Below, in pieces: positions 1 to 8,881 of a stretch of DNA of 64,000 nucleotides (the first letter of the stretch is position 1; each line of letters starts with the position of its first letter). Origin of the DNA: Pseudomonas citronellolis (GTDB taxonomy: Bacteria; Pseudomonadota; Gammaproteobacteria; Pseudomonadales; Pseudomonadaceae); contig NZ_FOLS01000031.1 of NCBI RefSeq assembly GCF_900112375.1, positions 1 to 64,000 on the forward strand. Reading direction: 5' to 3'. The notes below the pieces were generated by a model that was not told the origin of the DNA, did no database searches, and saw nothing but the letters and a program-made list of their open reading frames with translations. A program made the translations under genes and the position numbers.

Positions 1-27
1 GAACGCGGGAACCCAGTGACGGGCGGG

Positions 28-53
28 TTCGCGAGCAAGCTCGCTCCTACGAA
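28..53. repeat. REP hairpin (family 1)
   Basis: Copy of the REP family whose core palindrome is GCGAGCAAGCTCGC followed by TCCTACGAA. The same unit recurs at more than ten places in the window, singly or as head-to-head pairs. Confidence 0.85.
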
Positions 54-404
54 GAGCAAAGCGGCTCAGCTCTGGCTTTTGGACTTCCAGAGAAGCATCC
101 ACACGCACCGGAACGCCCCTTCAGAAGGCCGAGCGAAACCGGCGCTCAGGAGGTCATGCGACATGGATGTCGCGAGAGCCCCGCGGGCTACAGGGACGTA
201 CCCTCGGGGCGGGCCTCCGTGGCGGGGGAGTTCGCGAGGGTAGCCCGACTCTGTCGGGCCCGTATGTCGGGGCAAGCCTTTTTGGTTCCTTTTTGCGGGG
301 GTGGCCTTCCACCGTTTGACAAAAGGGACTCGCCCGAGGGGGCGAAACAAGAAGGTTGGGCAAACTCGGAGCGGCGCAGAAACACCCAAGCCAAGGCAAC
401 TGGG

Positions 405-422
405 TTCCCGCGTTCGCGGGAA
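405..422. repeat. Palindromic extragenic repeat
   Basis: Near-perfect hairpin TTCCCGCG-TT-CGCGGGAA followed by TGACGG. An inverted partial copy begins the window at 1-15, so the two may bracket one larger extragenic unit of about 425 bp. Confidence 0.7.
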
Positions 423-494
423 TGACGGGGTGGAGATCGGAGCACGGAGCCAAGACCACACTCCGCAAGCCAAGCCCAAGCCCCACCCCATATG

Positions 495-530
495 AAAAAT
501 GCCGTTTCCCCCAGACAGAGAAACGGCATT
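495..530 (-). terminator. Rho-independent terminator of the acyl-CoA dehydrogenase gene
   Basis: Inverted repeat AATGCCGTTT (499-508) and AAACGGCATT (521-530) with a 12-nt loop. On the minus strand the stem is followed by a run of T. It lies about 65 nt after the stop codon at 594. Confidence 0.8.
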
Positions 531-593
531 CTTTCTTAACTGAACAGCATTACGCCGGAAGGCGGAGCGGCCGCCGGAAGCGGCCGCTGGCCA

Positions 594-2399
594 TCAGTAA
601 CCGAGGGAGAAATCTTCCTCGGCCATGTCCATCAGGTTGCCGGCGCCGGACAGCATCGCGGCGACGTGGGTGCGGGTACGCGGCAGGATGCGCTGGAAGT
701 AGAAACGCGCGGTCTGCAGCTTGGCCTTGTAGAAGCCCTCCTCGCTGGTGCCGGCGGCCAGTTTCTCGGCAGCCAGGCGCGCCATGTCGGCCCAGAAGTA
801 GGCCAGGCAGGCGTAGCCGGAGAACATCAGGTAGTCCACCGACGCGGCGCCGACTTCCTCGCGGTCCTTCATGGCAGCCATGCCAACTTTCATGGTCAGT
901 TCGCCCCACTCCTTGTTCAGCGCGGCCAGCGGCGCGACGAGTTCCTTGACGGCTTCGTTGCCTTCGTTGGCCTGGCAGAACTTGTGCACGATCTTGGTGA
1001 AGCCCTTGAGCGCCTCGCCCTGGGTCATCAGCACCTTGCGGCCCAGCAGGTCCAGCGCCTGAACGCCGGTGGTGCCTTCGTACAGCATGGAGATGCGGCT
1101 GTCGCGGACGTTCTGCTCCATGCCGTGCTCGGCGATGAAGCCGTGGCCGCCGTAGATCTGCACGCCGTGGTTGGCCGCTTCGAAGCCGACTTCGGTCATG
1201 AACGCCTTGGCGATCGGGGTGAGGAAGGCCAGCATTGCGTCAGCGGCTTTCTTCTGCTCTTCGTCCTGGCTGCGCTGGACGATGTCGACCTGCTTGGCGG
1301 CGAAGTACAGCATGGCGCGGTTGCCTTCGGCGAAAGCCTTGGCGGTCAGCAGCATGCGGCGCACGTCCGGGTGCACGATGATCGGGTCGGCGGCCTTTTC
1401 CGGGGCTTTCGGGCCGGTCAGCGAACGCATCTGCAGACGCTCGCGGGCGTAGGCGATGCCACCCTGGAAACCGATCTCGGCGTGGGCCAGGCCTTGCAGC
1501 GCAGTACCCAGGCGAGCGGTGTTCATGAAGGTGAACATGCAGTTCAGGCCCTTGTTCGGCGGGCCGATCAGGAAGCCGGTGGCGGCGTCGAAGTTCATCA
1601 CGCAGGTGGCGTTGCCGTGGATGCCCATCTTGTGCTCGATGGAGCCACAGGACACAGCGTTGCGCTCGCCCACGCCGCCTTCTGCGTTGGGCAGGAACTT
1701 CGGCACGATGAACAGCGAGATGCCCTTGGTGCCCTGCGGGGCGTCGGGCAGGCGGGCCAGCACGATGTGGACGATGTTGTCGGCCATGTCGTGTTCGCCG
1801 GCGGAGATGAAGATCTTGGTGCCGGTGACCTTGTAGGTGCCGTCGGCCTGGGGCTCGGCCTTGGTGCGCAGCATACCCAGGTCGGTGCCGCAGTGCGGCT
1901 CGGTCAGGCACATGGTGCCGGTCCACTCGCCGGACACCAGCTTGGTCAGGTAGGTGGACTGCTGCTCCGGGGTGCCGTGGGCGTGCAGGGTGTTCATGGC
2001 GCCGTGGGACAGGCCGGGGTACATGCCCCAGGACCAGTTGGCCTGGCCGACCATCTCGCTGATGGCCATGCCCAGGGATTCCGGCAGGCCCTGGCCGCCG
2101 TGCTCGACGTCATGGGCCAGGCTCGGCCAGCCGCCTTCGACGAATTGTTCGTAGGCCGCCTTGAAGCCGGTGGGGGTCTTCACACCCTCGGGGCTCCAGG
2201 TGCAGCCTTCCTGGTCGCCGACGCGGTTCAGCGGGGCGATCACCTGTTCGCAGAACTTGGCACCCTCTTCGAGGATGGCATTGACCATGTCCGGCGTGGC
2301 GTCCTGGGCGCCCGGCAGGTTCTGGTAGTGCGCTTCGTAGCCCAGCAGCTCGTCGCGAACGAAACGGATATCACGCAAGGGGGCCTTGTAATCAGGCAT
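594..2399 (-). CDS. Acyl-CoA dehydrogenase (FadE-like, beta-oxidation)
   Basis: A 601-residue FAD-dependent acyl-CoA dehydrogenase that would introduce the 2,3-double bond in fatty acyl-CoA, the first step of beta-oxidation in the cytoplasm. Family signatures are the FAD/substrate loop [12 protein letters not shown] (164-175) and the C-terminal [11 protein letters not shown] stretch with Glu441 in the position of the catalytic base. At 601 residues it is longer than classical enzymes of about 380 residues. The extra C-terminal part (about 460-601) fits the long form seen in Pseudomonas beside bio genes (PA0506-like, from memory). The start is ATG with AGAGG upstream. A strong promoter with two PsrA-like operators precedes it and a terminator follows it, so it is probably monocistronic and fatty-acid induced. 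Exact chain-length preference cannot be read from sequence. Confidence 0.93.
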   Translation of the reverse strand: MPDYKAPLRDIRFVRDELLGYEAHYQNLPGAQDATPDMVNAILEEGAKFCEQVIAPLNRVGDQEGCTWSPEGVKTPTGFKAAYEQFVEGGWPSLAHDVEHGGQGLPESLGMAISEMVGQANWSWGMYPGLSHGAMNTLHAHGTPEQQSTYLTKLVSGEWTGTMCLTEPHCGTDLGMLRTKAEPQADGTYKVTGTKIFISAGEHDMADNIVHIVLARLPDAPQGTKGISLFIVPKFLPNAEGGVGERNAVSCGSIEHKMGIHGNATCVMNFDAATGFLIGPPNKGLNCMFTFMNTARLGTALQGLAHAEIGFQGGIAYARERLQMRSLTGPKAPEKAADPIIVHPDVRRMLLTAKAFAEGNRAMLYFAAKQVDIVQRSQDEEQKKAADAMLAFLTPIAKAFMTEVGFEAANHGVQIYGGHGFIAEHGMEQNVRDSRISMLYEGTTGVQALDLLGRKVLMTQGEALKGFTKIVHKFCQANEGNEAVKELVAPLAALNKEWGELTMKVGMAAMKDREEVGAASVDYLMFSGYACLAYFWADMARLAAEKLAAGTSEEGFYKAKLQTARFYFQRILPRTRTHVAAMLSGAGNLMDMAEEDFSLGY

Positions 2400-2507
2400 A
2401 GCGGTAAACCTCTACGAAGGGTTCTGGTTAATGGGCGACCGATGCTTGCGGTCGCTGTGCGGGAGCGTTCCCGGCCGCCCAGCCGATGCGCCGCGCGCCT
2501 CGACTCT

Positions 2508-2534
2508 CAAACAGGCGTTTGAAACATACGTTTA
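2508..2534. promoter_or_regulatory. Two adjacent PsrA-like operators
   Basis: CAAAC-AGGC-GTTTG (2508-2521) is followed directly by GAAAC-ATAC-GTTTA (2521-2534). The recalled PsrA box is (C/G)AAAC-N2-4-GTTT(G/C). The pair covers the -10 and the predicted start, a repressor-type position. PsrA is the long-chain fatty-acid-responsive TetR regulator of Pseudomonas beta-oxidation genes, which fits the gene controlled. Confidence 0.7.
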
Positions 2535-2551
2535 CGCCCTACCCTTGTCAA
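2523..2551 (-). promoter_or_regulatory. Sigma70-type promoter of the acyl-CoA dehydrogenase gene
   Basis: On the minus strand: TTGACA (2546-2551), a 17-bp spacer, and TATGTT (2523-2528). The -35 is perfect and the spacing optimal. The predicted transcription start is near 2516, giving a leader of about 115 nt. Confidence 0.75.
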
Positions 2552-2703
2552 GCGCGCCAACCGACCGCCCGGTCACGCGCGAGGGCACGGCCCAGAGCGC
2601 TGCGTTCGCGGGTATCGATAGGGATAAGTAAAGCCCAGCCGCGGGCCGTCGACAGGCGACTACCCGAGGTTGCTGAAAGTAAATTCTGAAGGCAGGAAAG
2701 GCG

Positions 2704-2931
2704 TCAGACGCTGATGTCGATCAGCGTCCCGAGGGTTTCGTCGGCGGTCTGCAGGACGCGGCTGGACGCCAGGGCGGCGTACTTGCTCATCTCCATGTCC
2801 ACCACGGGCCGGGCGATGTCGTCCTTGGCCACGGGCTGCGCGGCCACCTGGGCGGCGGCACGGTCGACCTGCTGCAGGCCGCGTTGCAGCCCCTGCAGAC
2901 CGGTACTGAATGCGTTACCGGAGATTTCCAT
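2704..2931 (-). CDS. Small protein with flagellar-rod-like C-terminus
   Basis: A 75-residue protein of unknown function lying 66 bp downstream of bioD on the same strand (PA0505-like by position, from memory). It begins MEISGNAFSTGLQGLQ and ends SSRVLQTADETLGTLIDI. Both ends resemble the conserved N- and C-terminal helices of flagellar axial proteins (rod/hook family), where the C-terminus typically reads like VIKTADEMLGTLLDI. The middle D0-D1 region is missing, so this would be a stand-alone miniature version. GAGGA lies about 10 nt before the ATG. It has no signal peptide or membrane segment. It may be co-transcribed with bio genes without taking part in biotin synthesis. Confidence 0.72.
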   Translation of the reverse strand: MEISGNAFSTGLQGLQRGLQQVDRAAAQVAAQPVAKDDIARPVVDMEMSKYAALASSRVLQTADETLGTLIDISV

Positions 2932-2997
2932 GGTCGAACGTCCTCGCTGGAACCTGCCGCCTATTCAAACAGGATCGCCGATGATATTCAAAGGCCA

Positions 2998-3687
2998 TCA
3001 GTCCGGAAGATCGAGAATGCCCAGGTCCAGGTGCCCGGCCACGGCGAACGGCGTCGGCTCGGCCAGGTGCGGCACGCGGCCGATGCAGGGCGCCGGCAGG
3101 CGTTCGGCGAGGGTCGCCAGGTTCTCTTCCAGGCGCGAGGTCCTGGGGTCGACGATGTTCGCCACCCAGCCGGCCAGCGGCAGGCCGTCGCGCAGGATGG
3201 CCTCGGCGCTGAGCACCGCATGGTTGATGCAGCCCAGGCGCACACCCACCACCAGGATCACCGGCAGGTCGAGGCGGATGGCCAGGTCCGACAGGCTCTC
3301 CTCGCCGGCCAGCGGCACGCGCCAGCCACCGGCGCCTTCCACCAGGGTGAAGTCGGCGCCGCGCGCCAGCACGTGGCGTACCGGCCCGGCCAGGGTGTCG
3401 ACGTTCAGCGCCACGCCGACTTCGCGGGCAGCCAGGTGCGGGGCAATGGCCGGCTCGAAGGCGAAGGGGTTCACCTCCTCGTAGGTCAGCGGCAGGCTGC
3501 ACTCGCCCAGCAGGGCCAGGGCGTCGCCGTTGCGCAGGCCCTCGGGGCGGCGCTCGCAGCCGGAGGCCACCGGCTTGGCGGCGGCGGTGGACATCCCGGC
3601 CATGCCCGCGGCGTGCAGCAGGCCGGCGGCGATGGTGGTCTTGCCGATTTCGGTGTCGGTGCCGGTGATGAAAAACGCGTGTGGCAT
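2998..3687 (-). CDS. bioD: Dethiobiotin synthetase
   Basis: Closes the ureido ring of 7,8-diaminopelargonate with CO2 and ATP to give dethiobiotin, the penultimate step of biotin synthesis. The 229-residue protein opens with a P-loop GTDTEIGKTT (9-18), has VASGCE in the substrate region and EGAGGW, all typical of BioD. The start is taken at the ATG at 3687 because GAGGA lies 8 nt upstream; a TTG four codons earlier would put the RBS inside the gene. It is the last recognised biotin gene of the operon. The 148-bp gap from bioC contains a palindromic repeat that could attenuate its expression. Confidence 0.95.
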   Translation of the reverse strand: MPHAFFITGTDTEIGKTTIAAGLLHAAGMAGMSTAAAKPVASGCERRPEGLRNGDALALLGECSLPLTYEEVNPFAFEPAIAPHLAAREVGVALNVDTLAGPVRHVLARGADFTLVEGAGGWRVPLAGEESLSDLAIRLDLPVILVVGVRLGCINHAVLSAEAILRDGLPLAGWVANIVDPRTSRLEENLATLAERLPAPCIGRVPHLAEPTPFAVAGHLDLGILDLPD

Positions 3688-3736
3688 GGGGTTCCTCAAG
3701 GGCTATACATAGGTGCCGGCTGCGCCGAGGGGCTTT

Positions 3737-3809
3737 CGTAGGATGGGTTGAGCTTGCGAAACCCATGCGGTGGCGGTGATGGGTATCGCTTCGCTCAACC
3801 CATCCTACG
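3737..3809. repeat. Long palindromic repeat (family 2) between bioC and bioD
   Basis: Outer arms CGTAGGATGGGTTGAGC (3737-3753) and its exact complement GCTCAACCCATCCTACG (3793-3809) enclose about 39 nt. A related half-unit occurs at 15823-15855. On the bio transcript it would form a stable stem between bioC and bioD. Confidence 0.85.
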
Positions 3810-3835
3810 GGCGTCGTGTTTGCCGGAGTCCCCTC

Positions 3836-4642
3836 CTACGAAGAGATGGGTTTGCGCAGGATGGCGTGGACCACCCTATAGGTCGCCGGCAGCCCCTCGG
3901 GCTGGCGGAAGCGTTCGTAGGCCTCGATCAGCGCCCGCACCCTCGCCCGTCCGGTGAGCCCACCGGGGCGGCCGGGGTTGAGGTTGTGGGCGCCCAGGGC
4001 CTTGAGTTCGTGGGTCAGGCTGCGCAGATCGGGGAAGTGCAGCACGCGGTCCTCGGTGACCAGCTGCAGCACTTCCAGCCCGCTGGCCGCGCACTGCGCC
4101 TGGTAGTCGGCGAAGGCGCGGAAGCGGTTGACGTGGACGAAGCCGTCCACCGCCTGCCAACTGGCGCGCAGCTCGCCCAGGGTGCCGATGCACAGGCTGC
4201 TGAAGGCGAACACGCCGCCCTCACGCAGCACCCGGCGCGCTTCGCCGAGCACCGCCGGCAGGTCGGCGCACCACTGGATGGCCAGGCTGGAGAACAGCAG
4301 GTCGCAGCACTCGCCGCGCAGCGGCAGGCGCTCGGCGTCGCCGCCGATGAAGTGCTGCGCGCCGCCGTGCTCGCGTGCGTGGCGCAGCATGCCTTCGGCG
4401 ATATCCACGGCCAGCCCTTCGGCTTCGCCGAAACGCCGGGCCAGGGCGCGGCTGAAGTGGCCGGTGCCACAACCCAGGTCGAGCCAGCGACGCACCGCCA
4501 GGTCGGCCGGCAGGCGCGCCAGCAGGCTGTCGCCGACGCCGCGCTGCAGTTCGGCCACCGCATCGTAGGTGGCGGCCGCGCGGGAGAAGGAAGCGGCGAC
4601 CTGGCGCTTGTCCGGCAGCGCGCCGCCTAGGGGATCAGACAT
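3836..4642 (-). CDS. bioC: Malonyl-ACP O-methyltransferase
   Basis: Methylates the free carboxyl of malonyl-ACP with S-adenosylmethionine, disguising it so that fatty-acid synthase can build the pimeloyl moiety of biotin. The 268-residue class I methyltransferase has the SAM motif [10 protein letters not shown] (54-63) and the BioC-typical N-terminus [16 protein letters not shown]. It overlaps the end of bioH by 8 bp, which implies translational coupling. The length matches BioC of gammaproteobacteria. Confidence 0.95.
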   Translation of the reverse strand: MSDPLGGALPDKRQVAASFSRAAATYDAVAELQRGVGDSLLARLPADLAVRRWLDLGCGTGHFSRALARRFGEAEGLAVDIAEGMLRHAREHGGAQHFIGGDAERLPLRGECCDLLFSSLAIQWCADLPAVLGEARRVLREGGVFAFSSLCIGTLGELRASWQAVDGFVHVNRFRAFADYQAQCAASGLEVLQLVTEDRVLHFPDLRSLTHELKALGAHNLNPGRPGGLTGRARVRALIEAYERFRQPEGLPATYRVVHAILRKPISS

Positions 4643-5360
4643 CGTCGCCCTCGTGGATGAAAGTCAGGATGGCCGCGGCCACCTCGTCCGGGCGTTCCAG
4701 CGGCAAGCCGTGGCTGGCGCCGGCGATGGTGCTCACTTCCACGTCCGGCAACCAGCCCAGCAACGCCTCGGCGGCGCCGGCCGGGACCAGCGCATCGTTG
4801 CCGGCGAACAGGTGCAGTTGCGGGCCGTCGTAGCGCTCCAGCGCCGCGCGGGTGTCCAGGCGCCCCAGCAGTTGCAGGCCGGCGCTCAGCGCCCCGGTCT
4901 CCAGCGCCGGCAGCGCCACCTGCAGTTGCCGCGCCAGGGTACGGGCGTCGCGGGCGCCCTGGCTGACCAGCAGGGTGAAGCGCTTGCGCGTCAGTTCCGG
5001 CTCCAGCAGGAAGGCTTCGAAGAAGTCCTCGAAGACGCTGTTAGGCATGGCCTGCGGCCAGTCGTCGAGCTGGCGGAAGCTGGCGTTGGCGGCCAGGGTG
5101 ATCAGCCCGCGGCAGGCCTCGCCGCGGCGCGCGGCCAGCTCGGCGGCGAGCATGCCGCCCAGGGACCAGCCGGCCAGCCAGCTGCCTTCGGGCAGCTCGT
5201 CGTCCAGTTCGTCCAGCCATAGCGCCGGGTCGGCCTCGCGCGGCAGCGGCTCGATGTGGACGTGCAGGTGCGGCGCCAGCTCCAGCAGCGCGTCGCACAG
5301 CGGCTCCAAGGGCGCGCTGCCCAGGCCCCAGCCGGGCAGCAGTATCAGTTGGTCACGCAT
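4635..5360 (-). CDS. bioH: Pimeloyl-ACP methyl ester carboxylesterase
   Basis: Alpha/beta hydrolase that removes the methyl group from pimeloyl-ACP methyl ester, ending the BioC-protected elongation. The nucleophile elbow GWSLGG places Ser66; GNDALVP and ASHGLPL supply the Asp and His of the triad. The N-terminal LLPGWG forms the oxyanion-hole loop. At 241 residues it is slightly shorter than E. coli BioH. It overlaps bioC (8 bp) and bioF (8 bp), a tightly coupled run. BioH inside the main bio operon, rather than unlinked as in E. coli, is the normal Pseudomonas arrangement. Confidence 0.95.
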   Translation of the reverse strand: MRDQLILLPGWGLGSAPLEPLCDALLELAPHLHVHIEPLPREADPALWLDELDDELPEGSWLAGWSLGGMLAAELAARRGEACRGLITLAANASFRQLDDWPQAMPNSVFEDFFEAFLLEPELTRKRFTLLVSQGARDARTLARQLQVALPALETGALSAGLQLLGRLDTRAALERYDGPQLHLFAGNDALVPAGAAEALLGWLPDVEVSTIAGASHGLPLERPDEVAAAILTFIHEGDDV

Positions 5361-6558
5361 CCTCGCCCTCCTCGGCGTCGAGTTCCGCCAGCAGGCTGGT
5401 GGAGACCTGGCGCCAGCTCTGCTCCAGGGCTTCGAGCAGGCGGTCGACCTGCTCCTCGCTGTGGCTGGCGCTGAAGGTCACGCGCAGCCGCGCGCTGCCG
5501 GCCGGCACGGTGGGCGGGCGGATGGCGCCGACCAGGATGCCGTGGTCGCGCAGCGCGGCCGACAGCGCCATGGCCTGGCGGCTGCCGCCGATGAGGATCG
5601 GCTGGATCGGCGTGAAGCTGTCCATCAGCGTCAGGCCAATGGCCTCGGCGCCACGGCGGAAGCGCGCGATCAGCCTGCCCAGGTGCTCGCGGCGCCAGCT
5701 CTCGGCGCGCAGCAGCTCCAGGCTCTTCAGCGTGGCGCAGGCCAGCGCCGGCGGCTGGCTGGTGGTGTAGATGTACGGGCGGGCGAACTGGATCAGCGTC
5801 TCCACCAGTTCCTCGCTGCCGGCGACGAAGGCGCCGGCGGTGCCGAAGGCCTTGCCCAGGGTGCCGATCAGCACCGGCACGTCGTCCAGGCCCAGGCCGA
5901 AGTGTTCGACAATGCCGCCGCCGTTGGCGCCCAGCGGGCCGAAGCCGTGGGCGTCATCGACCATCACCCAAGCGCCGCAGCGCTTGGCCTCGGCGCACAG
6001 CGCGGGCAGCTCGGCGAGGTCGCCGTCCATGCTGAACACGCCGTCGGTGACCACCAGGGTGTTGCCCTCGGCCTTGCCCAGGCGCTGCGCCAGGCTGGCC
6101 GCGTCATTGTGCAGGTAGCGCGAGAAGCGCGCGCCGCTGAGCAGCCCGGCGTCCAGCAGCGAGGCATGGTTGAGGCGGTCTTCCAGCACGGTATCGCCCT
6201 TGCCCAGCAGCGCGGTCACCGCGCCCAGGTTAGCCATGTAGCCGGTGGAGAACAGCAGCGCCCGCGGCCGCCCGGTGAATTCGGCCAGGGCCAGCTCCAG
6301 CTCGTGGTGCGGGCCGCAGTGGCCGTTGACCAGGTGCGAGGCGCCACCGCCCACGCCCCAGCGCTCGGCGCCGGTGCGCAAGGCGGCTATCACCTCGGGA
6401 TGGTTGGCCAGGCCCAGGTAGTCATTGGAACAGAAGGCCAGCATCGGCCGGCCGTCCACCCGCACCAGCGGGCCCTGCGGCGACTCCAGCAACGGCCGCT
6501 GGCGGTAGAGATCGTCCGCCTGGCGCTGGGCCAGACGGGCGGCGAGATCGAAGGACAT
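5353..6558 (-). CDS. bioF: 8-amino-7-oxononanoate synthase
   Basis: PLP enzyme condensing pimeloyl-ACP with L-alanine to 8-amino-7-oxononanoate. The 401-residue alpha-oxoamine synthase has the PLP lysine in GTLGKAFGT (Lys236), the VDDAHGFG cofactor motif (200-207), and HASLLDG-like substrate residues near 131. An ATG start is preceded by GAGGCGCC. It is separated from bioB by 87 bp containing a hairpin repeat and overlaps bioH by 8 bp. No bioA lies in this operon, so 7,8-diaminopelargonate aminotransferase must be encoded elsewhere. Confidence 0.96.
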   Translation of the reverse strand: MSFDLAARLAQRQADDLYRQRPLLESPQGPLVRVDGRPMLAFCSNDYLGLANHPEVIAALRTGAERWGVGGGASHLVNGHCGPHHELELALAEFTGRPRALLFSTGYMANLGAVTALLGKGDTVLEDRLNHASLLDAGLLSGARFSRYLHNDAASLAQRLGKAEGNTLVVTDGVFSMDGDLAELPALCAEAKRCGAWVMVDDAHGFGPLGANGGGIVEHFGLGLDDVPVLIGTLGKAFGTAGAFVAGSEELVETLIQFARPYIYTTSQPPALACATLKSLELLRAESWRREHLGRLIARFRRGAEAIGLTLMDSFTPIQPILIGGSRQAMALSAALRDHGILVGAIRPPTVPAGSARLRVTFSASHSEEQVDRLLEALEQSWRQVSTSLLAELDAEEGEDA

Positions 6559-6573
6559 GAGGCGCCTCGATAA

Positions 6574-6645
6574 AAGCGGCTGGAGGCTGAAGGCTAAACG
6601 AAAGAGCGACCTCGTCCAGCCTTCAGCCTCTAGCCTTCAGCGGCT
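6574..6645. repeat. GGCTGAAGGCT-type hairpin repeat between bioF and bioB
   Basis: GGAGGCTGAAGGCTA (6582-6596) faces CCTTCAGCCTC and TAGCCTTCAG (about 6620-6640) around a short spacer. The same repeat style occurs after hslU (59478-59580) and, with different wording, after priA (54683-54780). It lies in the bioB-bioF gap and may tune relative expression. Confidence 0.75.
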
Positions 6646-7701
6646 TTACAATGCGGCGTTGTAGAACAGCTGCGAATCGCGCTGCTCGACCAGGGCCTGC
6701 TCGATGGCAGCCTGGTGCACCTCGTCGGCGTGCTCCTCGCGCTCCTCGGGCTTGATGCCCAGGCGGGCGAACAGTTGCATGTCCTTGTCGGCCTGCGGGT
6801 TGCGGGTGGTCAGCAGCTTCTCGCCATAGAAGATCGAGTTGGCGCCGGCCATGAAGGCCAGGGCCTGCATCTGCTCGTTCATCTGCTCGCGGCCGGCGGA
6901 CAGGCGCACGTGGGACTTCGGCATCATGATCCGGGCCACGGCCAGGGTGCGGATGAAGTCGAAGGGATCGACGTCCTTCTCTTCGGCCAGCGGGGTGCCC
7001 TTGACCTTGACCAGCATGTTGATCGGCACCGACTCCGGGTGTTCCGGCAGGTTGGCCAGCTGGATCAGCAGGCCGGCGCGGTCGGCCACCGACTCGCCCA
7101 TGCCGAGGATGCCGCCGGAGCAGATCTTCATCCCCGCCTCGCGCACGTAGGCCAGGGTCTGCAGGCGCTCGCCGTAGGTGCGGGTGGTGATGATGTTGCC
7201 GTAGAACTCCGGCGAGGTGTCGAGGTTGTGGTTGTAGTAGTCCAGCCCGGCCTCGGCCAGGGCCTGGGTCTGCTCCTGGGTCAGCTTGCCGAGGGTCATG
7301 CAGGTTTCCAGGCCGAGTTTCTTCACGCCCTTCACCATTTCCAGCACGTAGGGCATGTCCTTGGCCGAGGGGTGCTTCCAGGCGGCGCCCATGCAGAAGC
7401 GGGTGGAGCCGATGGCCTTGGCCTCGGCGGCCGCTTCCAGCACCTTCTGCACTTCCATCAGCTTCTGCTTGTCCAGGCCGGTGTTGTAGTGGCCGGACTG
7501 CGGGCAGTACTTGCAGTCTTCCGGGCAGGCGCCGGTCTTGATCGACAGCAGGGTCGAGACCTGCACGCGGTTCGGGTCGAAGTGCGCGCGGTGCACCGTC
7601 TGCGCCTGGAACAGGAGGTCGTTGAAGGGCTGCTCGAAGAGTGCCTTCACTTCGGCGAGGGTCCAGTCGTGGCGGGTGGCGATGGATGCGGTTGCACTCA
7701 T
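6646..7701 (-). CDS. bioB: Biotin synthase
   Basis: Radical SAM enzyme that inserts sulfur into dethiobiotin to form biotin. The 351-residue protein has the [4Fe-4S] motif CPEDCKYC with cysteines at 59, 63 and 66, followed by [16 protein letters not shown] and [10 protein letters not shown] are further BioB landmarks. It is the first gene of the operon. A sigma70 promoter and BirA-like operator lie upstream, so biotin sufficiency should repress the whole bioB-F-H-C-D run. Confidence 0.97.
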   Translation of the reverse strand: MSATASIATRHDWTLAEVKALFEQPFNDLLFQAQTVHRAHFDPNRVQVSTLLSIKTGACPEDCKYCPQSGHYNTGLDKQKLMEVQKVLEAAAEAKAIGSTRFCMGAAWKHPSAKDMPYVLEMVKGVKKLGLETCMTLGKLTQEQTQALAEAGLDYYNHNLDTSPEFYGNIITTRTYGERLQTLAYVREAGMKICSGGILGMGESVADRAGLLIQLANLPEHPESVPINMLVKVKGTPLAEEKDVDPFDFIRTLAVARIMMPKSHVRLSAGREQMNEQMQALAFMAGANSIFYGEKLLTTRNPQADKDMQLFARLGIKPEEREEHADEVHQAAIEQALVEQRDSQLFYNAAL

Positions 7702-7782
7702 GGGGAGTTCCTTCGGACGCGGGCTGACGCCTCGTTGTTCTCGGCCGCCACGGCAGGGCGTGGCGGTTCAGGCTTTGGAGGC

Positions 7783-7810
7783 ATGATATGTAAGCCTTGG
7801 TCGCTGTCAA
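7783..7810 (-). promoter_or_regulatory. bioB promoter
   Basis: On the minus strand: TTGACA (7805-7810), a 16-bp spacer, and TATCAT (7783-7788). The predicted start is near 7776, about 75 nt before the bioB ATG. Confidence 0.75.
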
Positions 7811-7835
7811 CCAAGTTGAAGTCACAAGTCGACAA
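7804..7835 (-). promoter_or_regulatory. BirA-like biotin operator
   Basis: Minus strand: TTGTCGACT (7827-7835), a 14-bp spacer, and GGTTGACAG (7804-7812). The recalled BirA consensus is TTGTAAACC-N14/15-GGTTTACAA; the two halves match at 6 and 7 of 9 positions and the spacing is correct. The second half covers the -35, so biotin-loaded BirA would block transcription. Confidence 0.7.
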
Positions 7836-7903
7836 GTGACTATTAATTGACCAGCTTGCACCACGACGCAGGCGGCACCCGGCACAGGCGCCGCCGCGCT
7901 CAT

Positions 7904-8881
7904 CTAGGCAAGGAAGAAGCGGTACAGGTTTTCGACCTGCTGCTTGTAGCGACGCCGCGCCGCCAGCGCCTCTTCCAGGGTGATGGCGACGAAACGGGCC
8001 TTCTGGTTGGGCTGCAGCTGGGCCATGCGGTCGAGGTCGGCGCTGATCACCGTGCCGATCATCGCGTAGCCGCCGCCGGACACCGCATCGCGGTGCAGGA
8101 CGATGGGCTCCAGGCCGCCGGGCACCTGGATGGAGCCGATCGGGTAGCAGGCGTCGACGATGTTCGACGGATCGGAGCCGGCGCCGAACGGCTGCTCGCG
8201 CGGCTCGAAATCCAGCGGCGTGCCGCCCTTGAAGCGGAAGCCGGTGCGGTCGGCCTCGGAGCCCACGGTCCAGGTGTCGGCGAAGAACTGCTCGGCGGCC
8301 CGGGCCGTCAGGCGATGGTGATAGAGCCCCGGCACCACCCGCAGGCTGACTTCGCCACCGACCTCGATCTGCAACGAGCGCGGCAGCGCCAGGCCCTCGC
8401 GGCCGGCTCCGGCGGGAGCGCCCAGGGGCAATTCGTCGCCGGCCTGCAGGCGCCGCCCGGCGAAGCCGCCGATGCTGCCCAGGCCGTAGGTGGAGCGGCT
8501 GCCCAGCACTTCCGGCACGTCGATGCCGCCATCGATGGCGATGTAGCCACGGGCGCCGGCCTTGATGAAGTCGAAACCCAGCACCTGCCCGGCGCGCACG
8601 CGGAAGGCGCAATCCAGCGGCATCTCGGCGCCGTCCAGGCGTGGCGTCATGGCCGCGCCGCAGACCGCCACCAGGGCGTCGCGGCGGAACTCCAGCTGCG
8701 GCCCGAGCAGGGTGCATTCCAGCGCCGCGGCGGTGGCCGGGTTGCCCACCAGCAGGTTGGCCGCGCACAGGGCGTACTGGTCGAGCGCGCCGGAGGGCGG
8801 GATGCCCAGGTGGTAGTAGCCTTCGCGGCCGGCGTCCTGCACCGAGGTGGCGAGGCCGGGCTTGAGCACCTTAAGCGACAT
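7904..8881 (-). CDS. pxpC: 5-oxoprolinase subunit C / biotin-dependent carboxyltransferase family
   Basis: A 325-residue KipA/PxpC-type protein. With PxpA and PxpB it is expected to hydrolyse 5-oxoproline to glutamate with ATP. The family is also homologous to the allophanate hydrolase and carboxyltransferase segment of urea carboxylase. Typical features are the start LKVLKPGLATSVQDAGR, YYHLGIPPSGALD and IAIDGGIDVPEVLGSRSTY. It overlaps pxpB by 11 bp. The presence of a carrier protein and biotin carboxylase in the same operon leaves open that it acts as a true carboxyltransferase here. Confidence 0.88.
   Translation of the reverse strand: MSLKVLKPGLATSVQDAGREGYYHLGIPPSGALDQYALCAANLLVGNPATAAALECTLLGPQLEFRRDALVAVCGAAMTPRLDGAEMPLDCAFRVRAGQVLGFDFIKAGARGYIAIDGGIDVPEVLGSRSTYGLGSIGGFAGRRLQAGDELPLGAPAGAGREGLALPRSLQIEVGGEVSLRVVPGLYHHRLTARAAEQFFADTWTVGSEADRTGFRFKGGTPLDFEPREQPFGAGSDPSNIVDACYPIGSIQVPGGLEPIVLHRDAVSGGGYAMIGTVISADLDRMAQLQPNQKARFVAITLEEALAARRRYKQQVENLYRFFLA

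Larger units (their letters stand above)
1..593. other. Gene-free repeat region
   Basis: No convincing gene. The stretch starts with one arm of a GGGTTCCCGCG-type palindrome (1-15) whose full copy lies at 405-422 in the opposite sense. A REP hairpin is at 28-53, and a terminator for the minus-strand gene to the right is at 495-530. Positions 120-360 look like a widespread Pseudomonas extragenic module (TTTTTGGTTCC at about 278, AAAGGGACTCGCC at about 322). Overlapping open frames on both strands here are short, mutually exclusive and low-complexity, so none is called. The module identity is from memory. Confidence 0.6.
2400..2703. other. Promoter region of the acyl-CoA dehydrogenase gene
   Basis: No gene seen. 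The left half carries the minus-strand promoter and operators listed separately. The right half (about 2560-2703) is the downstream flank of the small gene at 2704 and shows no clear terminator. Confidence 0.6.

Noticed and set aside
66-491. Several overlapping short frames in the first 0.5 kb
   Set aside because: Mutually overlapping on both strands, no RBS, repeat-derived; a Pseudomonas extragenic module is a better explanation.
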